From Bog-756 sp963824645 (lineage in GTDB: Bacteria > Actinomycetota > Acidimicrobiia > Acidimicrobiales > RAAP-2): 64,000 nt of DNA. The notes below the pieces were generated by a model. The model did not search any database. It saw nothing but the letters and a program-made list of their open reading frames with translations, and had not been told where the DNA came from. The DNA lies in contig CAWGQC010000004.1 of NCBI GenBank assembly GCA_963824645.1, positions 248,001-312,000 on the forward strand. The letters are read 5' to 3'. The number at the start of each line of letters is the position of its first letter. The stretch's first letter is position 1. Made by a program: the position numbers and the translations under genes. Shown piece by piece: positions 53,865-62,407 of this stretch.

Positions 53865-54767
53865 ATGAAGGCTCTGGACCTGGTGGCCGGCTGGCCGGTC
53901 ACGTCGGCCGCGGTGGGGGTGTCCGCCGTCGACGGCCCGGACGGGTCGGGGCCCGACCCGTGGTCGGGGGTGGGTTCGGTCGACACGGCCTTCCCGTGGG
54001 CGTCGGTGACCAAGCCGGCCACCGCTCTGGCCGTTCTGATCGCCGTCGAAGAGGGTTCGCTGACCCTCGATGAACCGGCCGGGCCCCCTGGTTCGACCGT
54101 CCGCCACCTGCTGGCCCACACCTCGGGGCTGGGTCCCGACCCGGGGCCACCCCTGGCCCGACCGGGGTCGGCCCGTATCTACTCGAACGCCGCCTATCTC
54201 CTGCTGGCCGAGATGATGGAGGAGAGGACGGCCATCGGCTTCGCCGATTACCTGGCCGAGGCGGTACTCGTCCCGTTGTCGATGGGGGACACCGTTCTGG
54301 ATCCGCCGACCGGGCGGGGAGCGGCCGCCGGTCTCCGCGGTCCGCTGCGGGATCTTCTGGCCCTTGGGCGGGAACTGGCCGCGCCCACCCTGGTGAGCGC
54401 CGCCACCCATCGGGAGGCCACCACGGTCCAGTTCGCCGGGGTCGCCGGCGTGCTTCCCGGCTTCGGGCGGTTCGACCCGTGCGACTGGGGCCTCGGGGTG
54501 GAGATCCGTGGCCACAAGCACCCGCACTGGACCGGGACGTCCAACGCGCCGTCCACGTTCGGCCACTTCGGCCGGTCCGGGTCGTTCCTGTGGATCGATC
54601 CGGAAGCGGGAGTGATCTGTGCCGGCCTGGCTGATCGACCCTTCGGGCCGTGGGCCACCCGCGCCTGGCCACCGCTGGCCGACGCCGTCCTGGCCGAGTG
54701 GGCCTCGGCTCGGGTCGAGGTGGGGGAGACGGCTGCCGACGAGCGTCTGTCGGGCGGGCTGGCCTAG
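53865..54767 (+). CDS. Beta-lactamase/penicillin-binding-fold serine hydrolase
   Basis: A 300-residue serine hydrolase of the class C beta-lactamase/DD-peptidase fold. The SxxK motif is SVTK (about 47-50), the YxN motif is YSN, and a GHFGRSGSFLW segment stands in place of the KTG/HTG triad. No signal peptide is visible, so it is likely a cytoplasmic esterase or peptidase rather than a resistance enzyme. TACGCT (53850-53855) lies 9 nt before the ATG. It is divergent from the lipase gene. Confidence 0.88.
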   Translation: MKALDLVAGWPVTSAAVGVSAVDGPDGSGPDPWSGVGSVDTAFPWASVTKPATALAVLIAVEEGSLTLDEPAGPPGSTVRHLLAHTSGLGPDPGPPLARPGSARIYSNAAYLLLAEMMEERTAIGFADYLAEAVLVPLSMGDTVLDPPTGRGAAAGLRGPLRDLLALGRELAAPTLVSAATHREATTVQFAGVAGVLPGFGRFDPCDWGLGVEIRGHKHPHWTGTSNAPSTFGHFGRSGSFLWIDPEAGVICAGLADRPFGPWATRAWPPLADAVLAEWASARVEVGETAADERLSGGLA

Positions 54768-54776
54768 GCTCCGGAC

Positions 54777-55520
54777 ATGAAGGGCGTCCTCCTGGCCGGC
54801 GGTACCGGCTCGAGACTGCATCCCCTCACCCGCATCACCAACAAGCACCTGCTGCCCATCTACGACCGTCCCATGATCAATTGGGGGATCGAGGCGCTGG
54901 TCAACGCCGGCATCACCGAAATCATGCTGGTGACCGGGGGCACCCACGCCGGTGAGTTCCTCCGACTGTTGGGCAACGGCCACGAATTCGGGATCGACCG
55001 CCTGAGCTACGGCTATCAGGAGAGGCCGGGGGGAATCGCTGAGGCCCTGGGCCTGGCCGCTCGGTTCGTGGACGGAGATCCGGTGCTGGTGATGCTGGCC
55101 GACAACATCGTCGAGCGTTCGATCAAGCCCATGGTCGATGCTTTCCGCGCCGATCCGCACGGATCCCGCATCCTTCTCACCCCGGTGGAGGAGGATGAGC
55201 ATCTGCGCCACCTGGGCGTCCCCACGTTCGACGCTCAAAAACGGGTGATCGGCATCGTCGAAAAGCCCGACGACCCCCAGTCCAAATTCGGGGTGACCGG
55301 CATCTACTGTTACGACGCCGACGTCTTCGACGTGATCCCCACCCTGGTGCCCTCCGGGCGGGGTGAGCTCGAGATCACCGATGTGAACAACCACTACATC
55401 GGCCAGGGTTCCATGGCCTACGACGTGCTCGACGGATTCTGGGGTGACGCCGGCGAATCGATTGACGCCTACTACGTGGTCAACGACTTCGTGCGCACCC
55501 ATGGAGCCAACAAAGGCTGA
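54777..55520 (+). CDS. RmlA-like glucose-1-phosphate thymidylyltransferase
   Basis: A 247-residue nucleotidyltransferase: LLAGGTGSRLHPLTRITNKHLLP, MLVTGGTHAGEF, YGYQERPGGIAEAL, GVTGIYCYDADVF. The sequence follows RmlA (dTTP + glucose-1-phosphate to dTDP-glucose) but is about 40 residues shorter at the C-terminus, lacking the allosteric helix region, as in some archaeal-type or actinobacterial members. It could supply dTDP-glucose to the enzymes at 6479-8457, although it lies 46 kb away. TAGGCT ends six bases before its ATG. Confidence 0.87.
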   Translation: MKGVLLAGGTGSRLHPLTRITNKHLLPIYDRPMINWGIEALVNAGITEIMLVTGGTHAGEFLRLLGNGHEFGIDRLSYGYQERPGGIAEALGLAARFVDGDPVLVMLADNIVERSIKPMVDAFRADPHGSRILLTPVEEDEHLRHLGVPTFDAQKRVIGIVEKPDDPQSKFGVTGIYCYDADVFDVIPTLVPSGRGELEITDVNNHYIGQGSMAYDVLDGFWGDAGESIDAYYVVNDFVRTHGANKG

Positions 55521-55530
55521 ACCCGCCGGC

Positions 55531-57213
55531 CTAGGCGTCGGATGAGTCGGACGAGTGGGAGGCCCCCTGCGTCCATTGGATCGTCTCGGTCCGATGGCGG
55601 CCGTAGTCGACCTTTCCCGCCGGTGAGCGTCCGATGGTGTCCACGAATCGCACTCGGCGCGGTGCCTTGTAGCCGGCCAGCCGCGCTTTGACTTCCTGGA
55701 TGACCGCTTCGTCAGTCACCGAGTCCGAGTCCGAGTCCGAGCTCGAATCCGCTCCGGCCCTCGGGGACCGTTCGACCACGCCCACGATCTCCTCGCCGAA
55801 GCGGTCGTTGGGTATGCCGACCACCACCGCGTCGGCTACCCCGGGCATGGCCTTGATGACCTCTTCCACCTCTTCGGGATAGACCTTCTCGCCCCCGGTG
55901 TTGATGACCACCGACCCCCGCCCCAACAGGTGGATGGAGCCGTCGGCCCGGACCTCGGCGAAGTCACCCGGCACCGAGTAGCGGATCCCGTCGATGGTGC
56001 GGAAGGTGGAGGCCGACTTGGCCCCGTCCTTGTAGTAGCCGATGGGTATGCGGCCACCCAGGGCCAGCACCCCGCTGTGGCTCGAACCGGGTTGGACATC
56101 CCGGCCGTCGGCGTCGATGACACGCACCTCGGGTCCGAGGGTGAACTCGGCCGTGTGGGCAGCCGAATTACCCGATGACACCGAACTCCCCATCCCGATG
56201 GCTTCGGACGAGGAGAAGGCGTCCACCAGGAGCATGCCCGGGTGGTGGCGCAGGAGGCTCTGCTTGGTCTCTTCGCTCCACATCACGCCCGAGGAGATGA
56301 TGCCCACCAGGCTGCTCAGGTCCCACCGGCCCGGATGGGCGTCCAGAACGGCGGCGATGGGCTTGGCGAAGACGTCGCCCACGATGATCAGTCCGTTGAC
56401 CTTCTCCCGCTGCACGGTGTCCAGCAGCTCGATGGGGTCGAACGTCCGCGAGGTGAGGGTGACCACCCGACCCCCCTCGCTCAGGCACTCGAGCGAGGTG
56501 AAGCCGCCGGTCCCGTGCATGAGTGGGCAGGCCGGCAGGAGGGTGCTGCCGGGCCCGCTGGCCGCCACCTGGGTGCGCACGTCATCCACGCCACCGTCAT
56601 CGGGATAGCGCCGGAACCCGGCGCTATTGAGGCGGGCGAAAAGATCATCGTGGCGCCACATGACGCCCTTGGGCATTCCGGTCGTCCCGCCGGTGTAGAG
56701 CATGTAGATGTCGTCCGGGCTCCGCCCCCACGGGGCGCGCACCCGGCCGTCGTCCCCCGTCGTCTCGGTGGCTTCCTGATAGGGGACGGCCCAGGGCGGA
56801 CAGTCCCCCGTCCCGTCGTCGACCCACAGCCAGGACCGGATGTGCCGGAGGCGGTGCCGGATCCCTTCGATCCGGTCCGTAAACACGCCGTGGAAGATCA
56901 CCGCCACCGCATCGGCGTTGTCCCACAGGTAGACCAGCTCGTCGTCGGCGTACCGGTAGTTGGTATTGACGGGAACCAGTCCGATCTTGAAGCAGGCGAA
57001 GGTGGCCTCGAGGTACTCCGAACAGTTGTAGAGGTAGAGGGCCACCTTGTCCTGAGCAGCCACCTGGTTGTGCAGGAGCCAGCGGGCCAGGTTGTCCGCT
57101 CGGTGGTCGATCTGACCCCAGGTCAGGGCGCGGGTGCCGTGGGTGAGGGCCGGTGCATCGGGCTGCACATCGGCCACCGCTTCCCACACGTCACCGAAGT
57201 TCCACACGCTCAC
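55531..57213 (-). CDS. Acyl-CoA synthetase (FadD-like, AMP-forming)
   Basis: A 560-residue ANL enzyme: P-loop LYTGGTTGMPKGVMWRH, SSGVMWSEETK, SSEAIGMG, GDFAEVRADGSI, NTGGEKVYPEEVEE and the catalytic lysine near SPAGKVDY. Such proteins activate fatty or cholesterol-derived acids in actinobacteria. The GTG at 57213 has GAGGA 8 nt upstream. An unusual DSDSDS linker in the C-terminal domain comes from a hexanucleotide repeat. It is divergent, over only 45 bp, from an acyl-CoA dehydrogenase gene, so both probably serve one beta-oxidation route. Confidence 0.92.
   Translation of the reverse strand: MSVWNFGDVWEAVADVQPDAPALTHGTRALTWGQIDHRADNLARWLLHNQVAAQDKVALYLYNCSEYLEATFACFKIGLVPVNTNYRYADDELVYLWDNADAVAVIFHGVFTDRIEGIRHRLRHIRSWLWVDDGTGDCPPWAVPYQEATETTGDDGRVRAPWGRSPDDIYMLYTGGTTGMPKGVMWRHDDLFARLNSAGFRRYPDDGGVDDVRTQVAASGPGSTLLPACPLMHGTGGFTSLECLSEGGRVVTLTSRTFDPIELLDTVQREKVNGLIIVGDVFAKPIAAVLDAHPGRWDLSSLVGIISSGVMWSEETKQSLLRHHPGMLLVDAFSSSEAIGMGSSVSSGNSAAHTAEFTLGPEVRVIDADGRDVQPGSSHSGVLALGGRIPIGYYKDGAKSASTFRTIDGIRYSVPGDFAEVRADGSIHLLGRGSVVINTGGEKVYPEEVEEVIKAMPGVADAVVVGIPNDRFGEEIVGVVERSPRAGADSSSDSDSDSVTDEAVIQEVKARLAGYKAPRRVRFVDTIGRSPAGKVDYGRHRTETIQWTQGASHSSDSSDA
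55719..55742 (-). repeat. Hexanucleotide microsatellite (CCGAGT)n inside the acyl-CoA synthetase
   Basis: CCGAGT repeats three times and then once imperfectly on the plus strand, encoding alternating Ser-Asp in the synthetase (SSSDSDSDS). Gain or loss of units keeps the frame and alters a surface loop between the last two strands of the C-terminal domain. Confidence 0.9.
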
Positions 57214-57258
57214 GACTCGGTCCTCGTCCCCAAGGTGGGTCAGCCTACGCTGTCCGGT
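57214..57258. promoter_or_regulatory. Divergent promoter region between acyl-CoA synthetase and dehydrogenase
   Basis: Forty-five bases separate the two divergent starts. For the rightward gene, TACGCT (57246-57251) is followed by seven bases and the GTG, the leaderless pattern. For the leftward gene, a ribosome binding site (GAGGA) fills the nearest bases, so its promoter must lie inside the dehydrogenase gene. The two transcripts would overlap or compete. Confidence 0.5.
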
Positions 57259-58416
57259 GTGGACTTCGCGCTGCCGGCCGAGGAGGATCCCCGTCGGATC
57301 CCGGTGCGCAAATGGTTGGAAACCCATCAGCGCCCTTCCCCCCGCCAACTGGCCGAAGAGGGGTTGGTGGCACCCCACTGGCCGCAGCCCTGGGGCATGG
57401 GCGCCGATCCCACGGTCCAGCTGATCGTGGACGACGAACTGCGACGGGCCGGGGTGCGTCGGCCCACCAACACCATCGGCATCGGCTGGGCCGGCCCCAC
57501 CCTGTTGGTGGCGGGCTCGGACCAGCAGAAGGATCGTTACCTCTTTCCCCTCCTGTCCGGGGAGGAGATCTGGTGCCAGCTGTTCAGCGAGCCCGGTGCC
57601 GGCTCGGATCTGGCCGCGGTGGCCACCCGCGCCGTTATGGACGGCGACCAGTGGGTGGTCCAGGGAACCAAGGTGTGGACGTCGTATGCCCATGTCGCCG
57701 CCTACGGCATCCTGCTGGCCCGGACCGAACCACAGGCCCCGATCCACCAGGGCATCTCGTACTTCATCTGCCCGATGGACGCCCCCGGGGTGACGGTCCG
57801 GCCGCTGATCGACATGACCGGGACCCACACCTTCAACGAAGTGGTGCTGGACGAGGTCCGCCTGCCCGCCGACGCTCTGGTCGGCCGGCGGGGCCAGGGA
57901 TGGGCCTTGGCCAAGGTCACCCTGGGCAACGAGCGGGTCTCGCTGTCGGGCGCCGGCGCCCTGTGGGGAATGGGACCGACGGCCGACGACCTGGTCGGTG
58001 CCGTGCGCCGGTCGGGCGGAGGGGCCGAGCCCCTCCTGCGTCAGCGCCTGGCCGCCCTGTGGGGGGAGGGGGAGATCCTCCGGCTGCTGCGGATGCGCAC
58101 GGTGTCGGCGGCGCTGGCCGGGCTCGAGCCCGGACCGGAGGCATCGGTGCGCAAGGCCATCGCCGATGCCCACGGCCAACGGGTGATGGCGTTGGCGCGG
58201 GATCTGACCGGGGCCCGGGGCATGCTCCAGAACACCGGAGGGGTAACCGTCCATCCCATGGAGGCGGACGCTGTCGGGCCGGCCTGGCCCGGCGGCCTCT
58301 GGGACTATGGATTCCTGTTCTCGCCGGCGCTGACCATCGGTGGGGGCACGGCCGAGGTGCAACGCAACATCATCGCCGAGCGCACGTTGGGACTACCCCA
58401 CGACCCACCGGCCTGA
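57259..58416 (+). CDS. Acyl-CoA dehydrogenase
   Basis: A 385-residue flavoprotein: WPQPWGMGADPT, CQLFSEPGAGSDLAAV, GTKVWTSYAH and the C-terminal GGGTAEVQRNIIAERTLGLP. FAD- and ETF-linked enzymes of this type make the first double bond in beta-oxidation of fatty or sterol side-chain acyl-CoAs. The general base position is not obvious from motif alone, and the second half is less conserved than usual. The GTG start comes 7 nt after a TACGCT box, with no ribosome binding site. Confidence 0.9.
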   Translation: MDFALPAEEDPRRIPVRKWLETHQRPSPRQLAEEGLVAPHWPQPWGMGADPTVQLIVDDELRRAGVRRPTNTIGIGWAGPTLLVAGSDQQKDRYLFPLLSGEEIWCQLFSEPGAGSDLAAVATRAVMDGDQWVVQGTKVWTSYAHVAAYGILLARTEPQAPIHQGISYFICPMDAPGVTVRPLIDMTGTHTFNEVVLDEVRLPADALVGRRGQGWALAKVTLGNERVSLSGAGALWGMGPTADDLVGAVRRSGGGAEPLLRQRLAALWGEGEILRLLRMRTVSAALAGLEPGPEASVRKAIADAHGQRVMALARDLTGARGMLQNTGGVTVHPMEADAVGPAWPGGLWDYGFLFSPALTIGGGTAEVQRNIIAERTLGLPHDPPA

Positions 58417-58488
58417 CCCCACGACCGGCCCTGCGGGCGGAGTGGAGCCCGACGCGGCGCTGGGGCAGGGCTGGGACAGGAGCGGAAA

Positions 58489-59424
58489 TCAACCGTCTGG
58501 GCCATGGCGCCCCGCTGTGTGGTGGTGGGCATGGCATGGGCCGCCCACGGCACATCGGGGCGTTGGCCCAACGCCGGGCGTGGCCGGCGTCTCATAGGTG
58601 AAGAGAACCGTGTTCGACGTCCCCGAATCGGTGGTGATGGCCACCGGAGCGGTGGAGTTGGGCCCCGGGTCGGGCGGGATGACGACGGAACACGTGGTCT
58701 GGTCGGGACAGGCGACCGTCGCCGTCTGCCCGCCCACCCGGGCGCTGATGTGGCCGGAGGAACTCAAGAAGTTTGACCCGGTCACCGTCACCGTCACCGT
58801 CTGGCCGGCCTGACCGCGGGCCGGCGCCAGGGCCGATAGGGCGGGAGGTCGGCCGGGCTCCGGCAGTGGCGTGGCGGTGGTGGTCGGGCTGGAGGTGGTG
58901 GTCGGGGTCGATGTGGAGGTGGCGGTGGAGGCGGATGACCCTGCACGCGCTGGGGCTGACGCGCCGGTCGAGCCGCCCGGCGTGGTGCCGAGGTCAGCCC
59001 CGGTCGATCCGTCGTCCGCCGCCGTCTGTCCGTCGGGCTGCCGGTTGCTGTTGGTGGCCGTACCGGCCAGGGCGGCCACCACTACAACGAGTGCGCCGAG
59101 GGTGACTCCGATGGCCCAACGCAGGCGACGTTCACCCGGGGGCGACGGTCGGGTCCGGTGGCGTCTCTGGTCGGTGGGAGATTCAGTCAAACCGGCGGGA
59201 TCGGTGGTGGGGGGAGACCCCGCACCTCGGGCCCCGAAAGACGGGGACCTATTCGGCCCTGCCCGATAGTTCGGCCCTGCCCGATAGCCGGACCGCTCCG
59301 ACCGGGCCGGAGGCCGCGAGGTCGGTACTCCCTGGCGGGACCGTCGGGCCGCCTCGGCGATAGCGGCCAAGGCTCGGGGGCTGAGATCATGGTCGCTCTG
59401 CGTTCCCGGTTTGCGTGCTGGCAC
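58489..59424 (-). CDS. Single-pass membrane protein with IPT/TIG domain
   Basis: A 311-residue protein. Residues 1-95 are hydrophilic and include a helix (LSPRALAAIAEAARRSRQG), a transmembrane segment lies at about 102-122 (WAIGVTLGALVVVVAALAG), then a Ser/Thr/Pro-rich stalk, and at about 200-285 an immunoglobulin-like IPT/TIG domain (LAPARGQAGQTVTVTVTGSNFL). The last 30 residues are His/Gly-rich. The start at GTG 59424 is chosen because GGAGGG lies six bases upstream. Probably an envelope protein; function unknown. Confidence 0.78.
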   Translation of the reverse strand: MPARKPGTQSDHDLSPRALAAIAEAARRSRQGVPTSRPPARSERSGYRAGPNYRAGPNRSPSFGARGAGSPPTTDPAGLTESPTDQRRHRTRPSPPGERRLRWAIGVTLGALVVVVAALAGTATNSNRQPDGQTAADDGSTGADLGTTPGGSTGASAPARAGSSASTATSTSTPTTTSSPTTTATPLPEPGRPPALSALAPARGQAGQTVTVTVTGSNFLSSSGHISARVGGQTATVACPDQTTCSVVIPPDPGPNSTAPVAITTDSGTSNTVLFTYETPATPGVGPTPRCAVGGPCHAHHHTAGRHGPDG

Positions 59425-59612
59425 GATTTCCCTCCGGACGGGATGTTGCTTGTCGGTGGCGCGCCCTGGGCAGACCAACGGCCTCTATTGTTCGCCCCGG
59501 CCCGGCCCCGTGGGACTTCGTTCCCGCCTGCTCCCTGCTCTACCCGTACGCCGACGATTTGAACATCGCCCGCTGGTCGGCCCCGGCTGCGGCTGTCCAA
59601 CAGGTGGACGGC

Positions 59613-60089
59613 TCAGCCGACGATGGGCCCGGCGTCCTCGTAGCCCTGGCGCACGCCGCGGCCGGCCCGCCGGGTCAACTGCTCGGGCTCGTAGAGAATC
59701 CAATAGGCGTTGCGGGCATGCTTGCGGGCCCGGTCCACACACACCGCGGCCAGCTTGGCCTGATCCTCTTCTTCATTCTCGTGCACGAACACCTCGAGGA
59801 TGTGGGTCGAGGTCATCAGCTGAGCTTGCATGATCCCCTGAGACGCCTCGTGGGCGCAGACCTGGTCGATGTCGGCCTTGCCCGGCATACCCAGGGCCAC
59901 CAGCACCAGGCACCCCTCCGTCTCGACCAACCGCTTGCACTCGACGGCCAGGTCCTTGAACCCCGGTACCGTCCGGCGTACCACCTCAAAGGTCGTGCCG
60001 AAACCGGGGCACTGCTTGAGCTCGTCCAGCGCCTCGGCGCCCATGTCGTAACGGGCGAACATGGTGTCGACCACACCGATGCGATCCAT
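59613..60089 (-). CDS. Archaeal-type riboflavin synthase (RibC)
   Basis: A 158-residue protein matching methanogen riboflavin synthase, not the bacterial RibE: IGVVDTMFARYDMG, RTVPGFKDLAVECKRL, ALGMPGKADIDQVCAHEAS, AQLMTSTHILEVFVHE and GRGVRQGYEDAGP. The enzyme dismutates two 6,7-dimethyl-8-ribityllumazine molecules to riboflavin and a pyrimidine, and is related to lumazine synthase. Such genes are known in some actinobacteria and suggest ancient transfer from Archaea. TAGGAT on the minus strand lies seven bases before the ATG at 60089, a leaderless arrangement. Confidence 0.9.
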   Translation of the reverse strand: MDRIGVVDTMFARYDMGAEALDELKQCPGFGTTFEVVRRTVPGFKDLAVECKRLVETEGCLVLVALGMPGKADIDQVCAHEASQGIMQAQLMTSTHILEVFVHENEEEDQAKLAAVCVDRARKHARNAYWILYEPEQLTRRAGRGVRQGYEDAGPIVG

Positions 60090-60270
60090 GCCCACGATCC
60101 TACCGTCCGACGCCCGGAAGGCCCTCGGAACCGGCGGCCGACGGTCACCTCGGTCGGCGAGTCGACCTGGCTGCCCCGGTCGGCAAGACTGACGCCGGTG
60201 AGGGACACACCCACTGCGGAGGAAACCCGTCCGTGGGCGGGGAGGGCCACGGACGGCCCCGGCCCAGACG

Positions 60271-60975
60271 GTGTCGTCCGTGCGTCCTGAGCGGATCGTT
60301 CTGGTGTGCGGCACCGCCACCGAGGTGGGCAAGACCTGGCTGTCGGCCCAGTTGCTTCGGGAGCTACGGGCCCGGGGCACCACGGTGGCGGCCCGGAAGC
60401 CGGCCCAGTCCTTCGATATCGATGCCGAGGGCTGCCGACTGGGGGGCGCCACCGACGCCGAGGTACTGGGTGCGGCATCGGGTGAGGATCCCGACACGGT
60501 GTGCCACCCGTACCGTTCCTATCACCGGGCCATGGCCGCACCCATGGCGGCCGAAGTCCTCGGTCTCCCCCCTTTCACCGTCGACGACCTCATCCAGGAG
60601 TTGGTCTGGCCCTCGGACCCGGTCCAGGTGGGCGTGGTCGAGATGGCCGGGGGCGTCCGGTCCCCGCAGGCCGCCGATGGCGACACCACCGACGTGATCA
60701 CCGGCCTGGCGCCGGACCTGGTCCTGTTGGTGGCCGACGCCGGGCTCGGGACCATCAACGGGGTACGCATGTCGATGGACGCCCTGGGCACGGTGACCGG
60801 GGCCGAGGTGGAGATCCCGGTGGTGGTGGTGCTCGACCGGTTCGACGGCCATCACGACATCCATCGGCGTAACCGGCAATGGCTGACCGAACGGCTGGGT
60901 TACCAGGTACTGGTGGCACCGGGGGAAGAGACCACCTTGGCCGACCTGGCTCTCGCTCCCGGCCTCCGACGCTAG
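60271..60975 (+). CDS. bioD: Dethiobiotin synthetase-like protein
   Basis: A 234-residue BioD-type P-loop enzyme: GTATEVGKTW (14-23, where typical BioD has GTDTGVGKT), ARKPAQSFD for the KPVQ motif, and VVEMAGGVRSP for the VEGAGG motif. BioD carboxylates and cyclises 7,8-diaminononanoate to dethiobiotin using ATP and CO2. The altered P-loop and QSFD motif mean a related ligase activity is possible. With birA and a biotin-dependent carboxylase in the window, a biotin role is reasonable, though bioA, bioB and bioF are not here. Confidence 0.82.
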   Translation: MSSVRPERIVLVCGTATEVGKTWLSAQLLRELRARGTTVAARKPAQSFDIDAEGCRLGGATDAEVLGAASGEDPDTVCHPYRSYHRAMAAPMAAEVLGLPPFTVDDLIQELVWPSDPVQVGVVEMAGGVRSPQAADGDTTDVITGLAPDLVLLVADAGLGTINGVRMSMDALGTVTGAEVEIPVVVVLDRFDGHHDIHRRNRQWLTERLGYQVLVAPGEETTLADLALAPGLRR

Positions 60976-61034
60976 GGCCCGAGCCCACACCGAGCCCACG
61001 CGAGGCGGGCACGTGGGCCCATGCCCCCAGGGGC

Positions 61035-61916
61035 TCAGCGCCCCAGGCCGGCCGCCTCCACCACCGTGCGGCTGAAGGGGCGGGCCAGAGTGCGGAGTTC
61101 GGCGCACCCTTCCTCGCCGATGGCGCCGTAGGGATGGACGGCCAGACGGTCGGTCGTGTCCTCGATCTGCTGGCGCAGGACCCGTCCGTCGTCGGCCAGA
61201 GTGGGTTCGGTCCCCGAGGCGATCAACGGCTTCGTCACCAGGCCTCGTTGGTAGAGACGGTCGATCGCCGCCTCCCAGGCTTCTTGCGGCCATCCCCGGG
61301 TGTCGCGGAGGAGGGTGCCGGCCACTTCGCCCGAGGCCATGTGCAGGACCAGAGCCTCCACCGGATCGAGCTCGTAGTGGACGAGCAGGGTGATGTGACC
61401 GTCGCCCCGGAACTCACGCAGCAGGGTCTGGGCGTGCCACAGCACCAGATGGGGGGCGTCGGGCCACGGCAGTCCGGCGTGGGCGGCGAACAGGGGACGA
61501 CCCTCGTAGTGATCGCCGGCCCGTTCGGCGGCCCGCCGGGCCAGATCGGCGGCCTTGACCATCTCCGGCGATCCCACCGCCTCACCCAGCATTCGGGCCA
61601 GGGCGGCGTCAGCCGCCTCGAGCCGTGCCGCCAGCACGGCGGCCGGGGAAGCCACCTCCCAGGCCTCGGGAATGGCTCCGCGGACCAGGGCCGGGTTGAA
61701 GTTGTAGAAGGTGGCCACCACCGTTTCGGAGCCGACCGGGCCCATGGCCGCCGACCGCGAGGCGAAGTACCCGGCCTCGGGTGCGAGGCCGAGGGCGGTG
61801 TAGGAGGCCGCTGACTCGGGGGCGAAGTAGACCATGCCGTGCAGCGGTTCGACGGTGCGCCAGGTCTTGCGGGCGGTGAGCGGTGACACGGTGGCCGAGG
61901 CCGGGGCAGGAGTCAT
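61035..61916 (-). CDS. SCO6745-family protein
   Basis: A 293-residue protein: ARKTWRTVEPLHGMVYFAPE, GYFASRSAAMGPV, ATFYNFNPALV and HLVLWHAQTLLREFRGDGH with the late LVHYELDPVEALVLHMASG are characteristic of the SCO6745/SalK group of actinobacteria, described as helix-turn-helix-like but of unknown function. TACCGT on the minus strand lies seven bases before the ATG at 61916 and there is no ribosome binding site, so a leaderless mRNA is likely. No cofactor motif is recognised. Confidence 0.85.
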   Translation of the reverse strand: MTPAPASATVSPLTARKTWRTVEPLHGMVYFAPESAASYTALGLAPEAGYFASRSAAMGPVGSETVVATFYNFNPALVRGAIPEAWEVASPAAVLAARLEAADAALARMLGEAVGSPEMVKAADLARRAAERAGDHYEGRPLFAAHAGLPWPDAPHLVLWHAQTLLREFRGDGHITLLVHYELDPVEALVLHMASGEVAGTLLRDTRGWPQEAWEAAIDRLYQRGLVTKPLIASGTEPTLADDGRVLRQQIEDTTDRLAVHPYGAIGEEGCAELRTLARPFSRTVVEAAGLGR

Positions 61917-62088
61917 GGGGCCTACGGTAATCCGGACCACCCAACCGGAGCCCGGCTGACGTCCACCATTCCCCCGGGCGGACCGGCCGGTCCGGAGTTG
62001 CGGTCGGCCCCGAGGCCTTATAGTTCTCTGTGCAGTGAAGGAGTGGCGACGCGATCGCTCAAATTCGAGGTCGACAAGGGAGCCGGCG

Positions 62089-62301
62089 ATGTTGAACGGT
62101 GTCTCGGGCATGGTGGGAGAGACCGCCGTGGTGACCAAGGAGGTGTCGGACCGGCACCAGCCTGGTTCCGTGCTCACCCGTGGTGAGACCTGGTATGCCG
62201 TGTCCCTGTTCCCGGGGACGAAGATCGAGGCGGGCACCACGGTGGTGGTGGCCGACGTCGACCGTGGACTGCTGGTCGTCTACCCCACCGACAGTCCCTG
62301 A
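62089..62301 (+). CDS. Minimal NfeD-like OB-domain protein
   Basis: A 70-residue protein beginning MLNGVSGMVGETAVVTKEV, then SVLTRGETWYAVS, and TVVVADVDRGLLVVYP, which is the five-stranded OB fold of the soluble C-terminal domain of NfeD. No membrane helices are present, unlike normal NfeD. AAGGGAG seven bases before the ATG supports the start. The gene lies 106 bp before a SPFH/stomatin gene, and NfeD and stomatin proteins are partners in many genomes, so this is a trimmed member of the pair. Confidence 0.82.
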   Translation: MLNGVSGMVGETAVVTKEVSDRHQPGSVLTRGETWYAVSLFPGTKIEAGTTVVVADVDRGLLVVYPTDSP

Positions 62302-62407
62302 AATGGTGAGGCCGGTGGGCCGACAGGCACGGATCACCCCTTAGCGACCCCGTGCCACACGACTCCGGGCCCAAAGTGCCTAAGGTAGAGGGCAGGAGGT
62401 GGTCCCC

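Noticed and set aside
53739..55502. Upstream extension of the lipase frame through the beta-lactamase and RmlA-like genes on the other strand
   Set aside because: The translation is low-complexity Pro/Arg/Gly-rich sequence antisense to two well-supported genes; the lipoprotein signal sets the real N-terminus near 53738.
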